From Tissierellia bacterium (GTDB lineage: Bacteria > Bacillota > Clostridia > Tissierellales > Peptoniphilaceae), in contig JAUNLJ010000006.1 in the NCBI GenBank assembly GCA_030532305.1, forward strand, positions 1 to 64,000: a stretch of DNA of 64,000 nt, in the 5' to 3' direction. Both the position numbers and the translations under genes were made by a program. The notes beneath the pieces are model-generated. The model did not search any database. It saw only the letters and a program-made list of their open reading frames with translations, and had not been told where the DNA came from. Positions 17,970 through 25,054 of this stretch are shown piece after piece (within the stretch, counting starts at the first letter, position 1; every line of letters begins with the position of its first letter).

Positions 17970-18530
17970 CTATTTTCCATTATAGTCATTCATTGCCTTA
18001 TCTATACCCTCCTCCAGGAGGACTAAACTGGCCTTAGCCGCCCGGTCTATGGTCTCTTCTATAAGGGGGCCCTCCTCCTTGGAAAAACCAGACAAAACAA
18101 AGTCAGCCAGGTCCTGACGGGGGTGCTTTTTCCCAATCCCCATCTTGATCCGGATAAACTGGTCTGACTGGATCTGGTAGATAATGGACTTGAGCCCATT
18201 GTGGGACCCGGCAGACCCCTTCTTGCGAATCCGGATCTGGCCAAAGTCAATATCAATGTCGTCCACCAGGACCAGGACCTCTTGGGGGGCCAGTTTAAAA
18301 TAATCCATGGCCTCCCGGAGGGACTGGCCCGACTCATTCATGTAGGTGGTGGGCTTTAAAAGACGGAGCTTTTGCCCCTTATAGCGGCCCTCCCCATAGA
18401 GGCCCTTAAACTTAATGGACCGAAGGGGGATCCCCGTGGCCTGGCTAATCTTATCTAGGGCCAAAAAACCCACATTGTGGCGGGTATATTCATACTTTTT
18501 TCCAGGGTTTCCCAAACCAACAATCAGCAT
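17970..18530 (-). CDS. pth: Peptidyl-tRNA hydrolase
   Basis: A 186-residue enzyme that recycles tRNA from prematurely released peptidyl-tRNA. Family hallmarks are GLGNPGKKYEYTRHNVGF with N8 and the catalytic H18, the substrate motif TYMNESGQS and VLVDDIDIDFG with the activating Asp, then GSAGSHNGLKSI. It follows prs with 6 bases between them and keeps the Bacillus glmU-prs-pth-mfd order, but without ctc between prs and pth and without fin after pth. Confidence 0.95.
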   Translation of the reverse strand: MLIVGLGNPGKKYEYTRHNVGFLALDKISQATGIPLRSIKFKGLYGEGRYKGQKLRLLKPTTYMNESGQSLREAMDYFKLAPQEVLVLVDDIDIDFGQIRIRKKGSAGSHNGLKSIIYQIQSDQFIRIKMGIGKKHPRQDLADFVLSGFSKEEGPLIEETIDRAAKASLVLLEEGIDKAMNDYNGK

Positions 18531-18536
18531 GGGTTT

Positions 18537-19508
18537 TTACTCCTGGGTAAAGGCGTCATCAAAAATTTGACTAATACTTCCGTTCCGGTTGACCCGGGTA
18601 ATGGCCGCTGCAAAAAGGGAGGCCACACTGACAATTTCAATCTTGTCAGAATTTAGGACTTCTTCCCTTTGGGCAATGGAGTCGGTAATGACAAATTTTT
18701 CAATGGGTGAATTTTCAATGTTTTCTATGGCTGGACCAGATAGGACCCCGTGGGTGGCGCAGGCATAGATCTTCTTGGCCCCCTTTTCCTTAAGGGCCAC
18801 GGCGGCCTTACAGATGGTGCCTGCTGTATCCACAATGTCGTCTACCAGGATACAGTCCATGCCCTCTATAGTCCCAATAACATTCATAACCTCACTGACA
18901 TTGGCCTTGGGCCGTCTTTTTTCAATGATGGCTATAGGAATGTTATGGACCTGCTCAGCAAAGGTCCGGGTCCGGGTTACCCCACCTAGGTCGGGACTGA
19001 CGGCCACGGTCTTTTCTTGCTGGATCTTGTCTTCAAAATAGCGGGCTAGGAAGGGGATCCCGGTCAAGTGGTCTACAGGAATATCAAAATAACCTTGAAT
19101 TTGGCCAGCATGGAGGTCCATACAAACCACCCGGTCTGCCCCGGCTGAGGTAATTAGGTCCGCAACCAGCTTGGCGGTAATGGGTTCTCTGGCCTTGACC
19201 TTCCGGTCTTGTCTGGCATAGCCGTAGTAGGGGATGACGGCATTGATCCGTCCAGCAGAAGCCCTCTTGACGGCATCAATCATAATCAAAAGCTCCATTA
19301 GATTGTCGTTGACAGGACTGCTGGTAGACTGGATGATATAGACGTCCTTGCCCCGGACTGTTTCCTTAATATCTATACTAATTTCCCCGTCACTAAACTT
19401 GCTGGCAGAGCCTTCCCCTACCTTAATGCCTAAAAGATCGCAAATATCTTCCACTAAATCCTTATTAGAATTTCCTGTAAAGATCTTAATCTCTCCATGA
19501 TCAGTCAT
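18537..19508 (-). CDS. prs: Ribose-phosphate pyrophosphokinase (PRPP synthetase)
   Basis: A 323-residue class I PRPP synthetase that joins ATP and ribose 5-phosphate to feed purine, pyrimidine, NAD and His/Trp pathways. Visible motifs: VYIIQSTSSPVNDNLMELL, ARQDRKVKAREPITAKL, the cation-binding VCMDLHAGQIQGYFDIPVDHL and the ribose-phosphate loop CILVDDIVDTAGTI. It sits between glmU and pth with short gaps, so the three are probably co-transcribed. Confidence 0.96.
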   Translation of the reverse strand: MTDHGEIKIFTGNSNKDLVEDICDLLGIKVGEGSASKFSDGEISIDIKETVRGKDVYIIQSTSSPVNDNLMELLIMIDAVKRASAGRINAVIPYYGYARQDRKVKAREPITAKLVADLITSAGADRVVCMDLHAGQIQGYFDIPVDHLTGIPFLARYFEDKIQQEKTVAVSPDLGGVTRTRTFAEQVHNIPIAIIEKRRPKANVSEVMNVIGTIEGMDCILVDDIVDTAGTICKAAVALKEKGAKKIYACATHGVLSGPAIENIENSPIEKFVITDSIAQREEVLNSDKIEIVSVASLFAAAITRVNRNGSISQIFDDAFTQE

Positions 19509-19529
19509 CTTAAATAACCCTTCCTTTCC

Positions 19530-20891
19530 TTAGTCCATCTTTTTAGAAATGTTCTTTTGCTGGGACCTAGCTATGGCCAGGTCGCCAGAGGGAACATCCT
19601 TGGTTATAGTAGACCCAGCAGCCAAATAGGCCTCCTCTTCAATGACCACAGGGGCCACCAGGTTGACATTGGACCCGACAAAGGCCCCATCCTTGACGGT
19701 AGAGCGGAATTTTTCCTTGCCATTATAGTTGACAAAAATAACCCCGCAGCCAATATTAACACCGGCTCCCACATCTGCATCCCCAATATAGGCTAGGTGG
19801 CCGGCCTTGGTCCCCTGGCCCAAATGGGCATTTTTAACTTCTACAAAGTTCCCAATATGAACGTCCTCTTCTAGGTGGGAATTGGGTCTTAGGTGGGCAT
19901 AGGGCCCCATGCTAACCCCATCTTCTACTACGGACTTCTCTATCAAACTGTTATCTATGGTTACATTATTACCGATTTTAGAATCCACAATCCGGCTGTT
20001 GCCATAGATGGTACAGGCCTGACCAATCTCACTGTCTCCTTGGAGGATGGCGCCTGGATAAATCACCGTATCCTGGCCAATCTTGACCCCATACTCCACA
20101 AGGGTAGAAGAGGGGTCCAGGAAGGTGACCCCATTTAGCATGTGGGCCTCGTTGATCCTCTCCCGCATAATCCCTTCACAAACTGCCAGCTGGGCCCTGG
20201 AATTGATCCCCAGCATCTCCCTTTCATCATTTAGGGTAAAGCCTCCCACCTGGTAGCCTGCCTCAACCAGATGGTGGATGACATCTGTTAGATAGAGCTC
20301 CCCTTGGGAATTATTGGAATCCAGTTCCTTTAGGGCTGCCTTTAAGGGGCCCCCTTGGAAGGCAAAAATCCCTGTGTTGACTTCTGTAATGGCCCTTTCC
20401 CGGACACTGGCGTCTTTTTCTTCTACTATATGTAGAATGTTAGAGTCGTCCCCCCGGACAATCCGTCCATAGCCATAGGGCTTGGGCAAGATGGCCGTTA
20501 AGACACAGGCGGCCTGCTGGTGGTAGTCCACATAGTCCATGAACTTCCTTAGGGTTTCCTCCTTAATAAGGGGGGTATCTCCTGTTAGGACATAGACCAT
20601 ATCCTCATCAGAAAACTCTTCCTGGCCCTGCATGACGGCAAAACCAGTCCCATAGGGGACCCCCTGACCTGTGGGCTGTTTTTTAAAGACCAGGTCCTGG
20701 TCCTTAAAGTAGTCCACCACTTGGTCTGACTTGTGGCCGACTATAACCACATTCTTGTCCATCCTAACCTCCTGGCAAATATTAACCACATAGGAAAGGA
20801 TGGGCTTGCCGGCAATCTTATGAAGGACCTTGGGACACTTGGACTTCATCCGAGTGCCTTCACCTGCTGCTAGAATCATCGATACATTCAC
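19530..20891 (-). CDS. glmU: Bifunctional GlmU: GlcNAc-1-P uridyltransferase / GlcN-1-P acetyltransferase
   Basis: A 453-residue two-domain enzyme making UDP-GlcNAc for peptidoglycan. The N-terminal nucleotidyltransferase shows LAAGEGTRMKS and GDTPLI; the C-terminal part from about 250 is a left-handed beta-helix with hexapeptide repeats (VIYPGAILQGDSEIG, IGDADVGAGVNIGCG, VGSNVNLVAPVVI). The start is GTG at 20891 (AGAGGTG 6-7 bases upstream); an in-frame ATG four codons later is the alternative. First gene of glmU-prs-pth. Confidence 0.95.
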   Translation of the reverse strand: MNVSMILAAGEGTRMKSKCPKVLHKIAGKPILSYVVNICQEVRMDKNVVIVGHKSDQVVDYFKDQDLVFKKQPTGQGVPYGTGFAVMQGQEEFSDEDMVYVLTGDTPLIKEETLRKFMDYVDYHQQAACVLTAILPKPYGYGRIVRGDDSNILHIVEEKDASVRERAITEVNTGIFAFQGGPLKAALKELDSNNSQGELYLTDVIHHLVEAGYQVGGFTLNDEREMLGINSRAQLAVCEGIMRERINEAHMLNGVTFLDPSSTLVEYGVKIGQDTVIYPGAILQGDSEIGQACTIYGNSRIVDSKIGNNVTIDNSLIEKSVVEDGVSMGPYAHLRPNSHLEEDVHIGNFVEVKNAHLGQGTKAGHLAYIGDADVGAGVNIGCGVIFVNYNGKEKFRSTVKDGAFVGSNVNLVAPVVIEEEAYLAAGSTITKDVPSGDLAIARSQQKNISKKMD

Positions 20892-21220
20892 GACTTACAC
20901 CTCTTTTAACTCTTATAGGCCTATCCCTTTAGACTTAAGGCCTAGGGATGTCCTTACTCAGTACTATTGTAGCAAAATTTTTCCTTCTTTGTGCACTTTT
21001 TTACCTATCTTTAGAAAAATCCCCAACCAAGGACAGGTCCGGAAAAATTTATCTTGCCCCCAGCCCTAAAAAAGACCCTGTCCCAGGTCTTTCTTTTTCT
21101 AGCTAGGGGGCAGGCCCCTTCTCCAAGGGCCCTTAACTTTTCTTCCTTCTTATTGTAACATATCTTCCCCACCTTGATGGCCCTCCAGGTCCTATAAATT
21201 TAGAAATATCCTTTTATAAG
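20892..21220. other. Gene-free interval upstream of glmU
   Basis: About 330 bases without a credible gene. It holds an extended -10 promoter for glmU near 20966-20974 and a hairpin at 21071-21092 (AAAGACC / GGTCTTT, 8-base loop) followed by a U run on the minus strand, which looks like a second terminator behind the GNAT gene. Nothing else was recognised. Confidence 0.6.
20966..20974 (-). promoter_or_regulatory. Extended -10 promoter upstream of glmU
   Basis: Minus-strand TGCTACAAT (TGn plus TACAAT). No strong -35 hexamer is seen, which extended -10 promoters do not need. The leader to the glmU GTG would be about 70 bases. Confidence 0.5.
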
Positions 21221-21249
21221 AAAAAAAGGACCCAGCATCCCCTGGGTCC
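21221..21249 (-). terminator. Intrinsic terminator after GNAT gene
   Basis: Stem GGACCCAG (21228-21235) with CTGGGTCC (21242-21249), 6-base loop, then seven U residues on the minus strand, 6 bases past the GNAT stop. Confidence 0.88.
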
Positions 21250-21254
21250 CTTCC

Positions 21255-21830
21255 TTATTTTTCAAATTGCTCTAAAATCTTCCTCTGGTCATCCAACCGC
21301 CAATAGGGGTAGTCCTCTTTGACCAGGTCCATATAAAGGACATTTTCATAGGCCCCGGCCAGGTAGCGGTGGTCCCTTAAGAGGCCCGCCTCCTTAAAAC
21401 CCAGAGACCTGTAAAGGCCCTGGGCCCGCTTGTTTTTCTCTAAGACCGTTAGATAAATAGTATGCAGGTTTAGGTGGCCAAATCCCTGGTCCAGCATCAG
21501 CCTCATGGCCTCCCGGCCATAGCCCTGGGACCGGTTCTCTCCCCGTCCTAGGGAAATCCCAATTTCTGCTGACCTGTGGATGGGGTCTATCTTCATCAGC
21601 TCCACTAGACCCAGGGTTTCATGGGTCTCTTCCCTATATATGGCCAGCTGAAACTTGTCCTGGCTGGGGGCAAAATAGGCCCTCTCATCTTCCAGGCTAA
21701 AGGCCTGGGCAAAAGTAGAGGTAAAAAGAGCCATCTCCGCATCATACATAAAGGACACAAAGTCTTCTAGGGCCTCTTCTGTCACAGGGGCCAGATAGAT
21801 CTTGTCCCCCTGAAGTTTTTTTACCTTCAT
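21255..21830 (-). CDS. GNAT-family N-acetyltransferase (RimJ/RimL-like)
   Basis: A 191-residue protein of the RimJ/RimL GNAT type. The acetyl-CoA-binding motif A is GRGENRSQGYGREAMRLMLD (about 103-122), followed by LNLHTIYLTVLEKNKRAQGL and SLGFKEAGLLRDHRY, the typical end of the fold. Substrate is unknown (protein N-terminus, aminoglycoside or amine). It starts 3 bases after yacL ends, so it is the last gene of the carD-yacL operon. Confidence 0.82.
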   Translation of the reverse strand: MKVKKLQGDKIYLAPVTEEALEDFVSFMYDAEMALFTSTFAQAFSLEDERAYFAPSQDKFQLAIYREETHETLGLVELMKIDPIHRSAEIGISLGRGENRSQGYGREAMRLMLDQGFGHLNLHTIYLTVLEKNKRAQGLYRSLGFKEAGLLRDHRYLAGAYENVLYMDLVKEDYPYWRLDDQRKILEQFEK

Positions 21831-21833
21831 AGG

Positions 21834-22943
21834 CTACTCCTTACATTTTACAAAAATCATCTTGCCTGCTGAGGTCTGTAAAACCGAGGTCACCACCACT
21901 GGGATGGTTTGGCCCAGGTAGGAGATCCCATCTTCTATAACGATCATGGTCCCATCATCTAGGTAGGCTAGGCCCTGGCCTGCCTCCTTGCCCTCCTTAA
22001 CCACATGGACGGTCATTTCCTCTCCAGGAATGACCACAGGCTTGACGGCATTGGCCAGGTCATTGACGTTTAAAACGGCAATTCCCTGGACCTTAGCCAC
22101 CTTGTTGAGGTTGTAGTCGTTGGTGACCACCACCCCACCTACGTCCTTGGCCTTCTTTAGGATCTTGGCATCCACTTCTAGGATGTCCTCATAGGGTTCT
22201 TCAGTAATAATAATTTTAGGCTGGTCCAGCTCCTGCATCTTGTTTAAAATATCTAGACCCCGCCGGCCCCGGTTGCGTTTTTGGCTGTCGGCAGAATCGG
22301 CAATATGTTGGAGTTCTCCCAGGACAAAGACCGGCACCAAAAGGGGGCCTTCCAAAAAGCCAATCCTGGCAATATCGGCAATCCGCCCGTCAATAATCAC
22401 AGAGGTGTCTAGGACCTTGGGAATGGTGGCCGATTCCAGCTTGGTCTTGTCCTTGGGGGACAAAAGCTTGCTGGCATGGCTGCCCGTTCCCTTAATCACT
22501 TCAGAGAGCTCCCCCCGTTTGGTGGTGGCCAGCTTAATTCCCAGGTGGCCCAGGACCACATAGATCAAAAGGGAGACCAGGCTCCCTAAAACAGGGATGG
22601 TAAGCTGGTATAGGGGGATACTAATTAAGTAAGCAAGTAAAAGGCCTACCACCAGGCCTAGGGTTCCAAAGGCAATGTCGGATATCGGTCGTTTTTGCAT
22701 CTCTGCTTCCACAACTAGGAGATATTCTTGTATAAGACGAAATACCTTGGGCGAAATAATGAAAAATATAATTCCGAATAAAGCAATAATCGCCACGCCT
22801 ATATAAGAATAAAAAGAGTGGTCAATTAGGGGTTTTAAAAATTCTACCCCCTCAATGATATTTACTGTTAGGAATCCAAAAACAAGGCCGATAACCGTAA
22901 AGATGAGTCGGAAGATGTTCCGAACTAATTTACGACTATTTAT
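21834..22943 (-). CDS. yacL: PIN/TRAM-domain membrane nuclease-like protein YacL, apparent AUA start
   Basis: Four N-terminal membrane segments, then a PIN domain (VLDTSVIIDGRIADI, VLGELQHIADSADSQKRNRGRRGLD, VVTNDYNLNKVA) and a C-terminal TRAM domain. The first usable ATG/GTG/TTG is GTG at 22796, but that has no ribosome-binding site and removes the first membrane segment. In-frame sequence continues without stops for 49 codons to ATA at 22943, 7 bases after AAGGAGG and overlapping the carD TAA by one base. That start gives 369 residues, close to the roughly 366 of B. subtilis YacL. The function of YacL is not known; PIN suggests RNase activity. Confidence 0.8.
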   Translation of the reverse strand: MNSRKLVRNIFRLIFTVIGLVFGFLTVNIIEGVEFLKPLIDHSFYSYIGVAIIALFGIIFFIISPKVFRLIQEYLLVVEAEMQKRPISDIAFGTLGLVVGLLLAYLISIPLYQLTIPVLGSLVSLLIYVVLGHLGIKLATTKRGELSEVIKGTGSHASKLLSPKDKTKLESATIPKVLDTSVIIDGRIADIARIGFLEGPLLVPVFVLGELQHIADSADSQKRNRGRRGLDILNKMQELDQPKIIITEEPYEDILEVDAKILKKAKDVGGVVVTNDYNLNKVAKVQGIAVLNVNDLANAVKPVVIPGEEMTVHVVKEGKEAGQGLAYLDDGTMIVIEDGISYLGQTIPVVVTSVLQTSAGKMIFVKCKE

Positions 22944-23455
22944 TATGATCCCTCCTTCTCGTCAAGAAGGCCGCTTTCTCGGATGGCTTGGTCCATAATG
23001 GCTGTCACCTCTTCCAGGGACTTGTCATAGACAAAAACCATTTCTGAAAGAATGATTTCTCTAGCGTTATTGAGCATCTTTCTTTCCCCGGTGGAAAGAC
23101 TCTTCTGACTATCCAAATGTTCTAAGTTCTTGATGACTTCTGCAATGCGAGCCAGGTCGCCGGACTTGATTTCCTCTTGGTTAAAGCGGAAACGTCGGTT
23201 CCAGTTTTTGGGCATCTTGACCAGGTTGGGGTCTTTGAAAATGCCTACAATCTCATCAATTTCTTCCTTGCTTTTGATTTCCCGGATGCCAATTTCTTCC
23301 ATTTGGCCCACAGGCACCAGGACCTGCATGTCATTGACAGGTAATTTTAAGACGTAGTATTCTCTAGTTTCTCCTAAAATCTGCTTGTACTCGATGTCCA
23401 CGATAACCCCTACCCCATGTACTGGGTAGACAATACGATCGCCAACTTCATACAT
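22943..23455 (-). CDS. CarD/CdnL-family RNA-polymerase-binding regulator
   Basis: A 170-residue protein starting MYEVGDRIVYPVHGVGVI, the CarD N-domain (RID) that contacts the RNA polymerase beta subunit, followed by an all-helical C-domain (about 65-165) that in homologues stabilises the open promoter complex. It is preceded by two promoter candidates and translationally linked to yacL. In B. subtilis the gene after radA would be disA; here a CarD protein occupies the slot before yacL. Confidence 0.9.
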   Translation of the reverse strand: MYEVGDRIVYPVHGVGVIVDIEYKQILGETREYYVLKLPVNDMQVLVPVGQMEEIGIREIKSKEEIDEIVGIFKDPNLVKMPKNWNRRFRFNQEEIKSGDLARIAEVIKNLEHLDSQKSLSTGERKMLNNAREIILSEMVFVYDKSLEEVTAIMDQAIRESGLLDEKEGS

Positions 23456-23487
23456 TCATATCCCTCCATTTTATTTATTACTCCCCA

Positions 23488-23496
23488 ATTATACCA
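23488..23496 (-). promoter_or_regulatory. Proximal extended -10 promoter of carD
   Basis: Minus-strand TGGTATAAT: perfect -10 hexamer (23493-23488) with a TGn extension, about 33 bases upstream of the carD ATG. The -35 region (TTTATT) is weak. Confidence 0.55.
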
Positions 23497-23522
23497 TATT
23501 TAGGATAATAAATAAATAGATA

Positions 23523-23551
23523 ATGATAACACAGAATATTACACTAGTCAA
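23523..23551 (-). promoter_or_regulatory. Distal sigma-A promoter of carD operon
   Basis: Minus-strand -35 TTGACT (23551-23546), 17-base spacer, -10 TATCAT (23528-23523). Together with the proximal element this gives carD-yacL-GNAT two possible start sites about 35 bases apart. Confidence 0.6.
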
Positions 23552-23654
23552 GGCCCCTTTTAGGAGGCTCTATTCTTAGTTTATCAGGTCCCCCTAGGGG
23601 AAACAAGAGACCCTATTTAATTTTTTGAAACTTAGACCTTTCTTTGCTTTTAAT

Positions 23655-23680
23655 AAAAAAGCACCCCGGGGGGGTGCTTT
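23655..23680 (-). terminator. Intrinsic terminator of ctsR-mcsA-mcsB-clpC-radA operon
   Basis: Stem AAAGCACCCC (23658-23667) with GGGGTGCTTT (23671-23680), tight GC-rich loop, followed by U residues on the minus strand; it begins immediately at the radA stop codon. Confidence 0.88.
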
Positions 23681-25054
23681 CTAGGTCCCTAAAACTTCCT
23701 GGATGACTTCTTTTAAAAGCCGTCTTTCTTTAATCTCAATCTGCCCCTCTAGGCTCTTGACCAGGTCCTTAGACAGGGGCATGGTGTAGGCCCTTTTGTA
23801 GCCCATCCGGGCGGCCTCCTTAAGCCTTAGCTCCATGGAGGGAACGGCCTTGATCTCTCCTGTTAAGCCCACGTCCCCAATAAAGACCTGGTCCCCCCCT
23901 ATGGGCCGATGGCTAAGAGAGGAGGCGATACTTAAAAGGACGGCCAGGGAGGAGGCCCCCTCCTTAAGGGAGATGCCGCCGGTGGTCTTAATGACGATAT
24001 TTTTATCGAAAAGTCCCAGGCCAGCCCGCTCTTCTAGGATAGAGACCAGGGTGTTTAGCCGGTCCTTGCCCATACAGTCAGAAATCCTCTGGGGATAGGG
24101 GGTAAAACTCTGGCTAACCAAGGACTCCACCTCTACAATCACAGGCCGGGTCCCCTCCTTGATTAGGCCCAGGGCTGAGCCTGAAAGCTCTTCCCCTGCC
24201 TTCCTTTGGGTCATAAAGTACATGGAGGGGTTATCAATGGAGGTCATCCCCCTATCGGTCATCCTAAAAAAGCCCATCTCCCCTGTGGACCCAAAGCGGT
24301 TCTTGGTAGCCACCAGGATCCTTAATTCTTCCCTGCTCTCATGGTCTATAAAGAGGACGGTGTCCACCAGGTGCTCCAGGGCCCGGACCCCGGCCAGTTC
24401 ATTTTCCTTGGTAAGCTGGCCTACTAAAAAGACCATCCGGGGCTGGACAGGGTTTTTGGCCAGGTCCACCAGGGCATGGGCACACTCCATGGTTTGGGTG
24501 GGGGAGCCGGGCCTTTGGGGATAGGCCTCCAGGCTAAAGGTCTGGATACTATCCACAATAAGGGCCTGGGCCCCAATCTCTTCTACCTGGTCTAGGACCC
24601 GGTCCAAGGAGGTCCCTCCATAGATCCAAAGCTGGTCGGAGATGTCCGGGCTAATTCGTAGGGCCCTATCCTTGATCTGGGTCTCACTTTCTTCTCCAGA
24701 GGCATAGAGGACGCTGATCCCCCTCTTGGCCAGGTCGTTGGCCACCTGGAAGAGGAGGGTGGACTTGCCGGCGCCAGGCGAGGCAGCCAAAATAGTGACC
24801 CCGTCAGGCAGGATGCCTCCCCCCATAACCCGGTTAAACTCCTTTAGGGAGGTCTGGACCCGGTTTTCTTCCCGGGTCTGGACCTGGTTTAGGCGTTTGG
24901 CCTGGACCTTGGCCCGGGAGGCCCCGGCAGGTCTTGTGTCCTCCTCCTGGATTTCAAAAGTCTCCCACTGGCCACAGGAGGGGCACTTGCCCATATAGGC
25001 CACAGACTTGTAGCCACAGGACTTACAGGTGTACTGGGTCTTCTTCTTGGCCAT
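23681..25054 (-). CDS. radA: DNA repair protein RadA (Sms)
   Basis: A 457-residue RecA-like helicase that aids branch migration in recombination. It has an N-terminal zinc finger (C10, C13, C24, C27), Walker A SPGAGKSTLL, the RadA-specific KNRFG motif and a Lon-protease-like C-domain (GGISLKEGASSLAVLLSI, FIGDVGLTGEIKAV). The chosen ATG gives the canonical MAKKKTQYTCKSCG start with AAGGAAG 7 bases upstream; a start 26 codons earlier adds a run with no family similarity. The gene overlaps the end of clpC by 32 bases. DisA, which follows radA in Bacillus, is absent here. Confidence 0.93.
   Translation of the reverse strand: MAKKKTQYTCKSCGYKSVAYMGKCPSCGQWETFEIQEEDTRPAGASRAKVQAKRLNQVQTREENRVQTSLKEFNRVMGGGILPDGVTILAASPGAGKSTLLFQVANDLAKRGISVLYASGEESETQIKDRALRISPDISDQLWIYGGTSLDRVLDQVEEIGAQALIVDSIQTFSLEAYPQRPGSPTQTMECAHALVDLAKNPVQPRMVFLVGQLTKENELAGVRALEHLVDTVLFIDHESREELRILVATKNRFGSTGEMGFFRMTDRGMTSIDNPSMYFMTQRKAGEELSGSALGLIKEGTRPVIVEVESLVSQSFTPYPQRISDCMGKDRLNTLVSILEERAGLGLFDKNIVIKTTGGISLKEGASSLAVLLSIASSLSHRPIGGDQVFIGDVGLTGEIKAVPSMELRLKEAARMGYKRAYTMPLSKDLVKSLEGQIEIKERRLLKEVIQEVLGT

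Noticed and set aside
21068..21092. Riboswitch expression platform for glmU (glmS-like control)
   Set aside because: Only one terminator-like hairpin, upstream of the glmU promoter candidate rather than between promoter and gene; better read as a backup terminator.
23555..23640. CRISPR or repeat element between carD and radA
   Set aside because: Short palindromic bits (CCCCTAGGGG) but no repeated unit; it is an ordinary promoter/terminator interval.
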